From: an uncultured Flavobacteriales bacterium | GTDB lineage: Bacteria > Bacteroidota > Bacteroidia > Flavobacteriales_E > Vicingaceae | Assembly (NCBI GenBank): GCA_937901255.1 | Contig: CALCHN010000004.1 | Coordinates: 10,139-74,138, forward strand | DNA length: 64,000 bases | Direction: 5' to 3' | Part shown: piece by piece, positions 15,822 to 23,821 of the stretch | Numbering within the stretch: position 1 is the stretch's first letter | Layout of the letters: each line of letters begins with the position of its first letter | Made by a program: the position numbers and the translations under genes | The notes under the pieces: generated by a model | Told to the model about the DNA's origin: nothing | Databases searched by the model: none | What the model saw: only the letters and a program-made list of their open reading frames with translations

Positions 15822-17911
15822 GTTGGTAAAGTTAAGGGTAAAAATATTTTTATTTCAGTTCCTTTGTTAATTTCTGAATCAATTTCAATTTTTGCATGGT
15901 GCATTTCGAGAATTCCATGAGCGATAGACATGCCTAAGCCAGTACCTTCACCTACATCTTTAGTAGTAAAAAATGGGTCGAAAATTTTATTTTTAGTGTT
16001 TTCGTTCATACCAATACCATTGTCTTTTAAAGAAACCAAAATATGGTCGTTTTTTAGGGTTGTTTTAATTTCAATTTCGCCTTTATGGTTAGGAGTTTTT
16101 ATTGCGTTAACTGCATAAATAGCATTGTCAATGGTGTTTAAAAAGAATTGGTTGAGTTTTCCGGGATAACAATCAATAGGAGGGATGTCGCCTAATTCGG
16201 TAATGATTTCTATATCGCCCAATTTAGGGTTGATAATTTTTAAAGTGGTATTGATGCAATCATTAACATTAGCACTTTGGAATTCACTTTCATCTAATCT
16301 GGAGAAGTTTCTTAAACCACTTACAATTTCGGCAGTTCTTTTTGCACCGTCTTCTATGCCATGGATGATGGTGTCGAGTTCTTCCAACAAAATTTCGTAA
16401 TCGAGTTCTTCTTTAAGGTTATTAATTTCATTGAGTTTACTTTTAAGGTCGGCACTTTCGGTAATTTCTGCATATTTGTTTAAGATGCTTTTCAGGTCTT
16501 CAATATCTTGTTTTAGAGGAAATACATTTGAGGAAACAAAATTGATAGGATTATTAATTTCATGGGCAATTCCGGCAGTAAGCTGACCAAGAGACGCCAT
16601 TTTCTCAGACTCTACTAATTGCGATTGAGCTTGTTTTAAATCCTCAATGGCTTTGTTTAACTCGGCAGTACGTTCTTTTACTTTTTGCTCTAAAATGATG
16701 TTTTGTTCTTTGATGAGATGTTCGTTTTCCTTTCGAATGATACTTATTCTGTTTGCAAGAGCAAATGAAAGAAGTATAGTTTCAATTGCAGAGCCAATTT
16801 GCATAGTGTATCTGGTTAGATTATTAAAAGGAAGAATTTCCATGTCTTTTAATACAAATACAAAAACACCTAGAAGGAATACACTCCAGGCAGCAATAAA
16901 ATATTTAGCAGGTTTAAAGCCTTTTCTATATATAATAATTGGAGTAATTAGCATATATAAAGATATAATTGTTGAGTTAAGCTGAATAACTGCTTGGCTT
17001 ATACCCAATTCTCCCATAAAAGCAATTCCATAGGCAATTAAGTAAGGTATAATAAAAATAAAAGCGATGTTATATAATCTTTTTGAAAATTCTTTTGTTT
17101 GAAGAAAGACATTCATAAAAAACATACCTGTCATTCCTGATAAAGAAGGGAGAAAGATTAAGCTGAACTTTGTAATTAAACTACTATTTGGCCACAGGTA
17201 TTGAAAAGTGTATCCTTGCAAACTCGTTTGAGTAAGTAAAATGCAAATAATATAAACCACATAGTAAAGATAGCTTTTGTCTCTAACAGAAAAATAAATA
17301 AATAGGTTGTATAAAATCATTACCAGCATGATTCCAAAATAAATTCCAGATAAAAAGTCTCTATTTTTTATTTGGTCATAAACAGTTATTATTGTTCCAA
17401 CTTTAAGTGGAAGTTGTAAGGCTTCATTACTTCTAACATTTAAATAGTAAGTTTTGGTTTCGCCTGTTGGAATATTTAAATCAAACAAATAATAAGGGTC
17501 TTTATATTCCCTCTTGTCAAAAGGATAAGCATCTCCTGTTTTTATTGATATTATCTGATTATCATTAGTATAATAATAAAAATCTACGTTGTCAATAATT
17601 GCTAATGATAATTCAAGAATTAGGTGTTCATTTTCTGTTTTATTGGTAATGGGTATTTTAATCCAAAAGTTAGATTTAGAAATTCCTAGATTTGGGACAG
17701 GTGATTTAGATGGAGTAAATTCTTTTGAGATAACTTCTTCAAAAGATAGGTTATTTGTTTTGTCTTCATAAATTTCAACATAAGCACCTATGTTTAATAA
17801 TTCATTTTCATTAGTATAAGTAATGTTTTCAGCTTTTAAATTAAATAATGATGAAAGAAAAATTATACAAGCAAAAAGAAAGAAGTTAATATTTAAAAAT
17901 GGAGTAAACAT
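15809..17911 (-). CDS. 7TMR-DISM sensor histidine kinase
   Basis: A 700-aa membrane kinase. Signal peptide 1-27; a periplasmic 7TMR-DISMED2-type beta domain (about 30-180, with FWIKIPITN and YYLNVRSNEALQLPL); seven membrane helices between about 185 and 390; a coiled-coil linker (395-435); HisKA with phosphoacceptor H450 in AGIAHEINNPINF; and a HATPase with DNAIYA, DNGIGM and GTGLGMSIAHG. Known: 7TMR-DISM proteins sense small, probably carbohydrate-like, ligands outside the membrane. It has no receiver of its own; partners are the receivers in the next gene and in the divergent gene. It follows the GNAT-like gene by 20 bases. Confidence 0.9.
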   Translation of the reverse strand: MFTPFLNINFFLFACIIFLSSLFNLKAENITYTNENELLNIGAYVEIYEDKTNNLSFEEVISKEFTPSKSPVPNLGISKSNFWIKIPITNKTENEHLILELSLAIIDNVDFYYYTNDNQIISIKTGDAYPFDKREYKDPYYLFDLNIPTGETKTYYLNVRSNEALQLPLKVGTIITVYDQIKNRDFLSGIYFGIMLVMILYNLFIYFSVRDKSYLYYVVYIICILLTQTSLQGYTFQYLWPNSSLITKFSLIFLPSLSGMTGMFFMNVFLQTKEFSKRLYNIAFIFIIPYLIAYGIAFMGELGISQAVIQLNSTIISLYMLITPIIIYRKGFKPAKYFIAAWSVFLLGVFVFVLKDMEILPFNNLTRYTMQIGSAIETILLSFALANRISIIRKENEHLIKEQNIILEQKVKERTAELNKAIEDLKQAQSQLVESEKMASLGQLTAGIAHEINNPINFVSSNVFPLKQDIEDLKSILNKYAEITESADLKSKLNEINNLKEELDYEILLEELDTIIHGIEDGAKRTAEIVSGLRNFSRLDESEFQSANVNDCINTTLKIINPKLGDIEIITELGDIPPIDCYPGKLNQFFLNTIDNAIYAVNAIKTPNHKGEIEIKTTLKNDHILVSLKDNGIGMNENTKNKIFDPFFTTKDVGEGTGLGMSIAHGILEMHHAKIEIDSEINKGTEIKIFLPLTLPTWKE

Positions 17912-17931
17912 GGTAAGTTTTTTTTGATTTT

Positions 17932-18663
17932 CTAGTTTTTAGAATAAACTACTTTAGCAACATTTGGATATTTTAAGTTGTAATCTATACAGACGTTTAT
18001 TTTTGTGTCTGATTCTATTCTTTTTTGTTGTGTTTTATTTCGTAATGATTGCATTATTGTTTTATCGTAATCTACCGCATTGTCGAGTGTTATCGCATCT
18101 AAAATACCAACCGCATGAGCAATTAAATCTTCTTTTGGATAATAGAATTGACCATGGTTTCCTAGTCCTTTTTCAATTGTAAATCCAACGTTATTAAACA
18201 TTTTCAACGTTACATCTCCACAAATACCAATCATTGTTTTAAAATTCAATTGATTAGATGAGGCGATAGCAGCTCTTACCATATACCAACCTATTGCCAT
18301 TCCTTTTAATCGGTTATCTACCCATAAGCCTGATAATTCACCTATTCCACCATCCAATGCATGTTTTTCAACTATATCATAAATTTTATTATCCATAAGA
18401 CCAATGGCTTTTTCAATAGGTAGTGGATTTATTCCATCAGCAAGTTGAATTCTTATTCCTGCCATTAATTCACCAGATTCTGAATGTAAACCTAAACAAT
18501 AAATATTTGGATTATTAACCCATAAATTATTATTTGATGTAATGTTTGATATACCATAATCTGTTAAAACTTTAACATGACCCTTAACATATTGCAAACA
18601 CAAATCTGGTTCATCAACAGCTCTAAATGCAATTATTTTAAAATTATGTTGCACTTCCTTCAT
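17932..18663 (-). CDS. GNAT-like acyltransferase
   Basis: A 243-aa cytoplasmic protein. The segment GELSGLWVDNRLKGMAIGWYMVRAAIA at about 107-133 matches GNAT motif A, with R-x-x-G-x-A for binding the acyl-CoA pyrophosphate. The upstream strand LMAGIRIQL at about 66-74 and the later FNNVGFTI fit the GNAT layout. It resembles the FeeM/autoinducer-synthase-like branch more than small acetyltransferases, but that placement is an impression. The substrate is unknown. It sits between the E1-like gene (22 bases upstream) and the sensor kinase (20 bases downstream), so its product may be a signal or modification governed by the kinase pair. This gene's context is one of the points of interest in the window. 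Confidence 0.7.
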   Translation of the reverse strand: MKEVQHNFKIIAFRAVDEPDLCLQYVKGHVKVLTDYGISNITSNNNLWVNNPNIYCLGLHSESGELMAGIRIQLADGINPLPIEKAIGLMDNKIYDIVEKHALDGGIGELSGLWVDNRLKGMAIGWYMVRAAIASSNQLNFKTMIGICGDVTLKMFNNVGFTIEKGLGNHGQFYYPKEDLIAHAVGILDAITLDNAVDYDKTIMQSLRNKTQQKRIESDTKINVCIDYNLKYPNVAKVVYSKN

Positions 18664-18685
18664 GCCCTTTTATCTGGTTTTAAAA

Positions 18686-19858
18686 TTAATTATTTCTATT
18701 TTTATGAGAAATATAATCTTCTATATCATTGTTTATTTGGTCTTCAATATCAACAAAATAGCGTCCTGATTTCGAAAATTGATTTAATAAGATTCTCCTA
18801 CAGACATCTGTACATATTCCACCACCGAAAATTACACCTGATGCTAATTGTGGCCATGTAGTAATTGTCTTGCCAATTTCAGGCATTGATTCTTGTAATC
18901 GTTTAGATAATGTATCAACACCTAACATAGGTAATAAATAAATTGCTTTTTCTTTAGTTGTTTTGGCTTCTTTTAGTTTATTTAAATCTAGATGTTCAAT
19001 TAAACCATGTAAAATTGGTAAATCTGAAACTAAATCAAACCGTTCAATATCTGTAGTTCCCCTATCGCTGGAGTTCATCACCACAGGAATCCCCAACTCC
19101 TTAGCTTTTTGGCGAGCAAGAATTTTAATTTCTAGTCCATCGCATACTTCTACACAAATATCTAAGTTTTTGTTTTTGGTAAAAAAGTCGTTAATGTTTG
19201 CTTCGGTTAATCCTTCATGATAACATGTTACTTTTAGGTAAGGGTCAATTTCAGCAATTTCTCGTGCTGCAACAACTGTTTTTTTGGTGTTAAAATGATG
19301 TACGCCTGTTTGTATTCTGTTTAAATTAGACAACTCGATAACATCAAAATCTGCTAATACAATTTCTCCACAAATACGCTCCATAGCCATAGTAAGTGCA
19401 ATGGCTTTTCCAACGGATAAGCCAATAATGCCAATTTTTTTTGTGGCTAAAATTTCTTCTTCCTCGGGAGTAATTTTGTATTGATTTCTGTTAGTTCTAA
19501 CTTCTACAAACTCTTTTTCATCTAATAAATGAACTAAGGTGTTTCGCCAAGGATAATATACCCAAACGCCATAATTATCTATTTTAGTTTGTCCTAAATG
19601 CGTTTCAATTTTTTGGGATAATTGTTCTTCAGTTAACTTTTCTTGCGGATGTCTTAATTTTATTAATTCCTCTAATTGACTTTTAATTTCGTCAATAATT
19701 ACCAATTGAGGATTGTTTTTTATTAGTTGATGTAAGTTGTTGCTGTCACTCTCTTCTTCTAATTTGAAAAATACAGGACACAAAATTTCATTGTCGCTTT
19801 TGGATGGAAATCGCTCACAATACTGATTTTTAATGGAGTTATTCATTACAGAAAACAT
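18686..19858 (-). CDS. ThiF/E1-like adenylyltransferase (Rv1355c-like, without nitroreductase half)
   Basis: A 390-aa protein with a ThiF/MoeB/E1 Rossmann domain (about 138-300): the nucleotide loop GIIGLSVG (143-150), the signature DFDVIELSNLNRI (170-182) with the conserved D172, N178 and R181, and the CDGLEIK segment (239-245). Residues 1-130 form a family-specific N-terminal region containing GVWVYYPWRNTLVHLLDE, which recalls the Rv1355c-type ThiF proteins; many of those continue into a nitroreductase domain, absent here. No ubiquitin-like or sulfur-carrier protein with a Gly-Gly end and no E2-like gene is adjacent. Known: the fold adenylates a C-terminal carboxylate. Inferred: it activates a peptide or small acid. 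First gene of the operon, preceded by a 20-bp dyad. Confidence 0.8.
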   Translation of the reverse strand: MFSVMNNSIKNQYCERFPSKSDNEILCPVFFKLEEESDSNNLHQLIKNNPQLVIIDEIKSQLEELIKLRHPQEKLTEEQLSQKIETHLGQTKIDNYGVWVYYPWRNTLVHLLDEKEFVEVRTNRNQYKITPEEEEILATKKIGIIGLSVGKAIALTMAMERICGEIVLADFDVIELSNLNRIQTGVHHFNTKKTVVAAREIAEIDPYLKVTCYHEGLTEANINDFFTKNKNLDICVEVCDGLEIKILARQKAKELGIPVVMNSSDRGTTDIERFDLVSDLPILHGLIEHLDLNKLKEAKTTKEKAIYLLPMLGVDTLSKRLQESMPEIGKTITTWPQLASGVIFGGGICTDVCRRILLNQFSKSGRYFVDIEDQINNDIEDYISHKNRNN

Positions 19859-19911
19859 GGTTTTAGTTGGTAGTTTGAAAAGACTATATTACAAAAAAAA
19901 AGCCTACCTTT

Positions 19912-19931
19912 ACTACGTAAAAATACGTAGT
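19912..19931. promoter_or_regulatory. 20-bp perfect dyad between divergent genes
   Basis: ACTACGTA (19912-19919), four A, TACGTAGT (19924-19931): a perfect inverted repeat, 8-bp arms, total 20 bp. It lies 53 bases from the E1-like ATG and 70 from the receiver ATG. Its length and symmetry resemble a dimeric regulator site (LuxR-type sites have this size). Neither divergent gene product carries a DNA-binding domain, so the binder is encoded elsewhere; the LuxR-type regulator at 28174 is one possibility. Confidence 0.6.
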
Positions 19932-20001
19932 ATTTGTTTGATTGTTTTAGGTACAATAAATTAAATTATTTATTCTAATTTTAGAAAAAACTTTTTACGT
20001 T

Positions 20002-20532
20002 ATGAAAAAACCAATAAAAGAAGACGAAAACAAAGCTGTTATTCTTTATTTAGACGATGAGCAAGAAAACTTAAATTCGTTTAAAGCTGCTTTTAGAAGA
20101 GATTTTAAAATTTATACTGCTATTAATTCAGAAGAAGCTGAAAAGATTTTAGAAAAACACGGAAGAGATATTAGTATAACTCTTTCAGATCAGCGAATGC
20201 CAAAAGTAAACGGTATTGAGTTTTTTGAAAGTGTAAAAGAAAAATATCCTGAAATGATTCGCATTTTGGTTACTGGTTATAGCGATATAAATGTGGTTAT
20301 TGATGCAATTAATAAAAGTCAGGTGTATAAATACATCCAAAAACCATGGGATATTAATTACATGAGAAAAATTATTGAACAGGCTTTTGAAGTGTTTACG
20401 TTAAGAAGAGAAAACAAAAAACTTACTGATGATTTGCTTACAGTTAATTCACAATTAGAGTTTATGTTTCGTCAAAAATTATTGGCTTTTGATGAAAAGT
20501 ACGGTAAAAAAGATGATGACAGTAAAAATTAA
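20002..20532 (+). CDS. Single-domain response regulator with C-terminal coiled coil
   Basis: A 176-aa protein. Receiver 10-130 with D18 D19, phosphoacceptor D63 in LSDQRMPK and K114 in IQKPWD; the last 40 residues are charged, heptad-like and lack any output domain. It closely parallels the receiver of the 14454-15821 kinase (shared YLDDE, NLxxFKAAxRRxF, YxDINxVIDAINKxQVYxY). Receivers of this type commonly act by protein contact or phosphotransfer. It faces away from the E1-like operon, with the dyad between them, so the two units form one signalling locus. Convergent with the OmpA-like gene, 16 bases apart. Confidence 0.85.
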   Translation: MKKPIKEDENKAVILYLDDEQENLNSFKAAFRRDFKIYTAINSEEAEKILEKHGRDISITLSDQRMPKVNGIEFFESVKEKYPEMIRILVTGYSDINVVIDAINKSQVYKYIQKPWDINYMRKIIEQAFEVFTLRRENKKLTDDLLTVNSQLEFMFRQKLLAFDEKYGKKDDDSKN

Positions 20533-20548
20533 CGTTCTCCTTCCCTCT

Positions 20549-22810
20549 TTATTCTAGCATTATTTCAACTACTTTTTTGTTGGGAATAGTATTGGTTAAG
20601 AATGTGATGTAACATTTTTTACTGATGTCTGTTATTGACTTAACTCTTTTTAAATGAAGATAAGTTATTTCAAAGGTAGGTATTTCTGTTGAGGGGAAAT
20701 CCATCAAAAATTCTTCGCAATTGCATTTCGCCTCAAAAATTCTAAGTGGAGCCTCTCCATTATTTATAATTTTTACAGCAAATTCTGTTTGTGAAGTATC
20801 AAATGTAATCACACTATCTTTGAAAGTTAATAGTGGTAATTTTTCTAATTCAGTACCATCCATAGCCACTTGAGCAGTATCTTCTTGTGATATGGCAATT
20901 ATTTCAATCTTTCTTTCCAAAGCAGCTCCGGGACTATATACCGAGTTTCTTTTATCTTCTAAATCATCACTAATTTCATTGGCTTGATACTCTCCAAATG
21001 GTACTTTTATAAAAGAAAGTGCTGCACCATTTTCAGCAGTTCCGTTAATGTAAGGTGCTAAAACGCCATCATCATATTGGTTTAAATAATTAACCAAACT
21101 GGCAATTCTCCTAAGTGTAAGATTTACGTTGTAATCTGTTTTAGATAGCGGACTAGCATACCCTTTTATAGTTAGGGTGATAGATTTCCCATCTTCTAAT
21201 TCTTTTAATAACAACGGAGTAAACATCCTTAAATCGTTTATTCCTTTATCAATATAATTGGTGAAAAGTTCATCAATTTCTACTTCAGCATTGGTTTTTT
21301 CTTCGTTTTTTAAATCTGCACTATACTCTCTACGATATTTGTTGTATAAATGTGTGTAATCCTTATAGGTTTGCTCGTAAGTTTGTGTGGTGGTAGTGTC
21401 TCGTGTTCTTGGGTCCGGATAATCATTATGAAAATACAGCCTGACCGGTAAGTATCTGTTTAATTCTTCTAAAGTAGTGTAAACAGGTTTGATAGTATCT
21501 GGAATTTCGTAAAAATAGATATCGTTGCAACAGGTTTCTCCTTTTTTAGCCAAAGAACCTTTTCTGTTGGAAGTTAATAAAACCATGTTGCTTTTTTCGT
21601 AATAATAAAAATCGTTTACACTTGTATTGATGGGAAAACCCAAGTTTTCAGGTGTTTGAAAACTGATTAAATCGGTTTTACTTTTAAAAATGTCAAACCC
21701 TCCTAACCCGTAATGCCAATTAGAACTAAAATATAAAGAACTATCTTTATGATTGTAAAAAGGCGTTATTTCATCTTCGATACTATTAATGTTTATGCCC
21801 GGATTTACAGGAGAAGAAAACTCGCTGCCATTTTTTTGTGCATACCAAATGTCCATCATTCCAAAACCACCTGGTCGGTTAGATGAGAAAAACAATACCT
21901 CTTTGTTGTTAATTTTTGTAACAAAAGGTTGGGATGATGTATATCCTTCCATGTTTACATTTTTAACTTCGTAAACAGGTGGTTTCCATTCGCCATTTTC
22001 TATTGCAACGGCATAAATTTTACATCTTAAATTTCTATCACACTGATTAAAATAAAAGGTTTTTTCATCAGGGCTTAAACATCCATTGGCAATATGATAA
22101 TTGGGAATATTAATACTTTCAGGGAGTTTTTCTCCTTGATTCCAATCGCTATTATTTTTAGAAGAGGTAAATAATCGTGTTAGATAAAGCGAAGTGTCTG
22201 TAATTTGATTGTCTTCTTTCATTTTTTCATCTCGCAAAGAAGTATAAATGATTAGACTATCATTCATAAAATTCGCTCCCAACTCACTGTTATAAGTGTT
22301 TATTCCTGTCCCGATATTTTTCACATCAACTAACAGTGTATCTTTCATAATCTCAATGGCTTTTTCACAAGATTCAATTTCTTGCATCACTTTTTGATAA
22401 TAAAAGCCTTTTCTATCGTTAGTAAAATGTCTTTTAATTCTTTTGAATGATTTTTTAGCTTCTAAATAATTACCGTTGTATTTCAACATCATGGAGTACC
22501 AAAATGGGGCTAATGGATAAACTCTCCCTCTATCATCTTTATAAACAGAAAAATATTGCCATTCTGCTTTTGCATAATCGTTATACATGCGTAATGATTC
22601 TGCATATTTAAACTTTAATTCTACCAATGTAGAATCAACATCTAATGCTTGTTTGTACCACAACGATGCTGCATAGTAATCTTTTTCACCAAAAAGTTGG
22701 TCACCCACCTTTATTAATTGCGATTGACTTTGGGCGTTTATTTTCAGAAAACTGCCCACTATAAAAAAAACTAATATGCAATATTTTGTTTTCATATATA
22801 ATTCGGGCAA
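20549..22810 (-). CDS. TPR-PD40-OmpA-like protein with a DUF1573-like tail (type IX co-secretion locus)
   Basis: A 753-aa envelope protein. Signal peptide about 1-26; TPR-like helices (30-140); PD40/WD40-like beta-propeller blades (about 170-430, with SSNRPGGFGMMDIWYA and SSNWHYGLGGFDIF); an OmpA-like peptidoglycan-binding domain (about 500-650, ITLTIKGYASPLSKTDYN and LTLRRIASLVNYL); and a C-terminal 80-90 residues matching the DUF1573 pattern (FAVKIINNGEAPLRIFEAKC then NCEEF). It is the last gene of the CHU_C/SprF operon, overlapping SprF by 19 bases. Known: such OmpA-like proteins accompany PorP/SprF in type IX secretion. The DUF1573 tail on this architecture is unusual. Confidence 0.8.
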   Translation of the reverse strand: MPELYMKTKYCILVFFIVGSFLKINAQSQSQLIKVGDQLFGEKDYYAASLWYKQALDVDSTLVELKFKYAESLRMYNDYAKAEWQYFSVYKDDRGRVYPLAPFWYSMMLKYNGNYLEAKKSFKRIKRHFTNDRKGFYYQKVMQEIESCEKAIEIMKDTLLVDVKNIGTGINTYNSELGANFMNDSLIIYTSLRDEKMKEDNQITDTSLYLTRLFTSSKNNSDWNQGEKLPESINIPNYHIANGCLSPDEKTFYFNQCDRNLRCKIYAVAIENGEWKPPVYEVKNVNMEGYTSSQPFVTKINNKEVLFFSSNRPGGFGMMDIWYAQKNGSEFSSPVNPGININSIEDEITPFYNHKDSSLYFSSNWHYGLGGFDIFKSKTDLISFQTPENLGFPINTSVNDFYYYEKSNMVLLTSNRKGSLAKKGETCCNDIYFYEIPDTIKPVYTTLEELNRYLPVRLYFHNDYPDPRTRDTTTTQTYEQTYKDYTHLYNKYRREYSADLKNEEKTNAEVEIDELFTNYIDKGINDLRMFTPLLLKELEDGKSITLTIKGYASPLSKTDYNVNLTLRRIASLVNYLNQYDDGVLAPYINGTAENGAALSFIKVPFGEYQANEISDDLEDKRNSVYSPGAALERKIEIIAISQEDTAQVAMDGTELEKLPLLTFKDSVITFDTSQTEFAVKIINNGEAPLRIFEAKCNCEEFLMDFPSTEIPTFEITYLHLKRVKSITDISKKCYITFLTNTIPNKKVVEIMLE

Positions 22811-23820
22811 GCTTTATATCGCTTAATAACCGGTCTGTATTTTTCAAAAATATAGATTAACGCAAATTCAAATCCGCCACGGTTGTTACTGGCTACTTCC
22901 AGAGATGAAACATTAATATCGTAACTAACTTTAAAATGGAAGTTATGATAATCTATACCTGCGGTTAAATAGGCTGCATCCGAATTTCTGTAATAAATTC
23001 CTCCGTAAATGTTTCTGTAATTTCCGTTGTTGAGATGGTAACGCACCGAGCCTCCCATAATAATTTCTTTATAATTATGCTGAAAACCAAACATTACTCT
23101 GGGTAAGATATCAAAATCGTTGTGAACTATTAAATCTGTTCCGGCATGAAAAGTATAGCGATGTTTTAGTGGGATACTTTCGCCACTAAAAAAACTTTGT
23201 TCGGGTTGGGTTAGATTGTGTACAGCAAAACCAGCATTTACCGATTTTCTTTGAGCAAAAAGGTAGTTCCAGCTAATTCCTGCGTGTAAGTTAAAATAGT
23301 TGCGTCCGTTAGTACCAAATGTTTCACCGTTACCTAAAGCAGAATTATATACTGTTCCATCGTACTGATTGTCAAACCTTAAATCGTCATAATTGATACT
23401 TCTTTGCACAAAAGAGGGCTGCATACCAAACTGAACGGTTTGTGAAGAGTCACTAATATATAAAGTATAGCTTATGGGAACACCAATTTGTAAGGTAGAA
23501 AATTGAGAATCTCCTGCTTTATCATGAAAAATGGAAATTCCTGCGTTTAAAGAAGTATTGTAAATATTCCTGTATTCTCCCGAAAGTGCAAAAGTAACAT
23601 AAGGTGTAGTTACCGAATTCCATTGGGTTCGTTGGTTGGCTACCAAACGAATGTCTCCAATAAAGTTACCTGTTAATGCAGGGTTGAGGTTTAATGGAGA
23701 ATTAAAAAACTGAGAAAAATGAATATCTTGTCCCACCAGTTTATTAGTGAAAACAAACATGGGGAACAAAGTTATTATCCAAATTTTAACCCAACTAATA
23801 TGTAATTTTTTATTGCCCAA
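22792..23820 (-). CDS. PorP/SprF family type IX secretion outer-membrane protein
   Basis: A 342-aa outer-membrane beta-barrel protein. After the signal peptide (about 1-30) the mature part begins QDIHFSQFFNSPLNLNPALTGNF, the family hallmark (HFSQFxxxPLxxNPAxxG). The rest alternates in barrel fashion and carries FGFQHNYKEIIMGGSVRYHL near the C-terminal third. Known: SprF-type proteins are needed for secretion or anchoring of the type B cargo encoded next to them; here that is the 1407-aa protein one base upstream. Overlap of 19 bases with the OmpA-like gene indicates translational coupling. Confidence 0.9.
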   Translation of the reverse strand: MGNKKLHISWVKIWIITLFPMFVFTNKLVGQDIHFSQFFNSPLNLNPALTGNFIGDIRLVANQRTQWNSVTTPYVTFALSGEYRNIYNTSLNAGISIFHDKAGDSQFSTLQIGVPISYTLYISDSSQTVQFGMQPSFVQRSINYDDLRFDNQYDGTVYNSALGNGETFGTNGRNYFNLHAGISWNYLFAQRKSVNAGFAVHNLTQPEQSFFSGESIPLKHRYTFHAGTDLIVHNDFDILPRVMFGFQHNYKEIIMGGSVRYHLNNGNYRNIYGGIYYRNSDAAYLTAGIDYHNFHFKVSYDINVSSLEVASNNRGGFEFALIYIFEKYRPVIKRYKACPNYI

Positions 23821-23821
23821 C

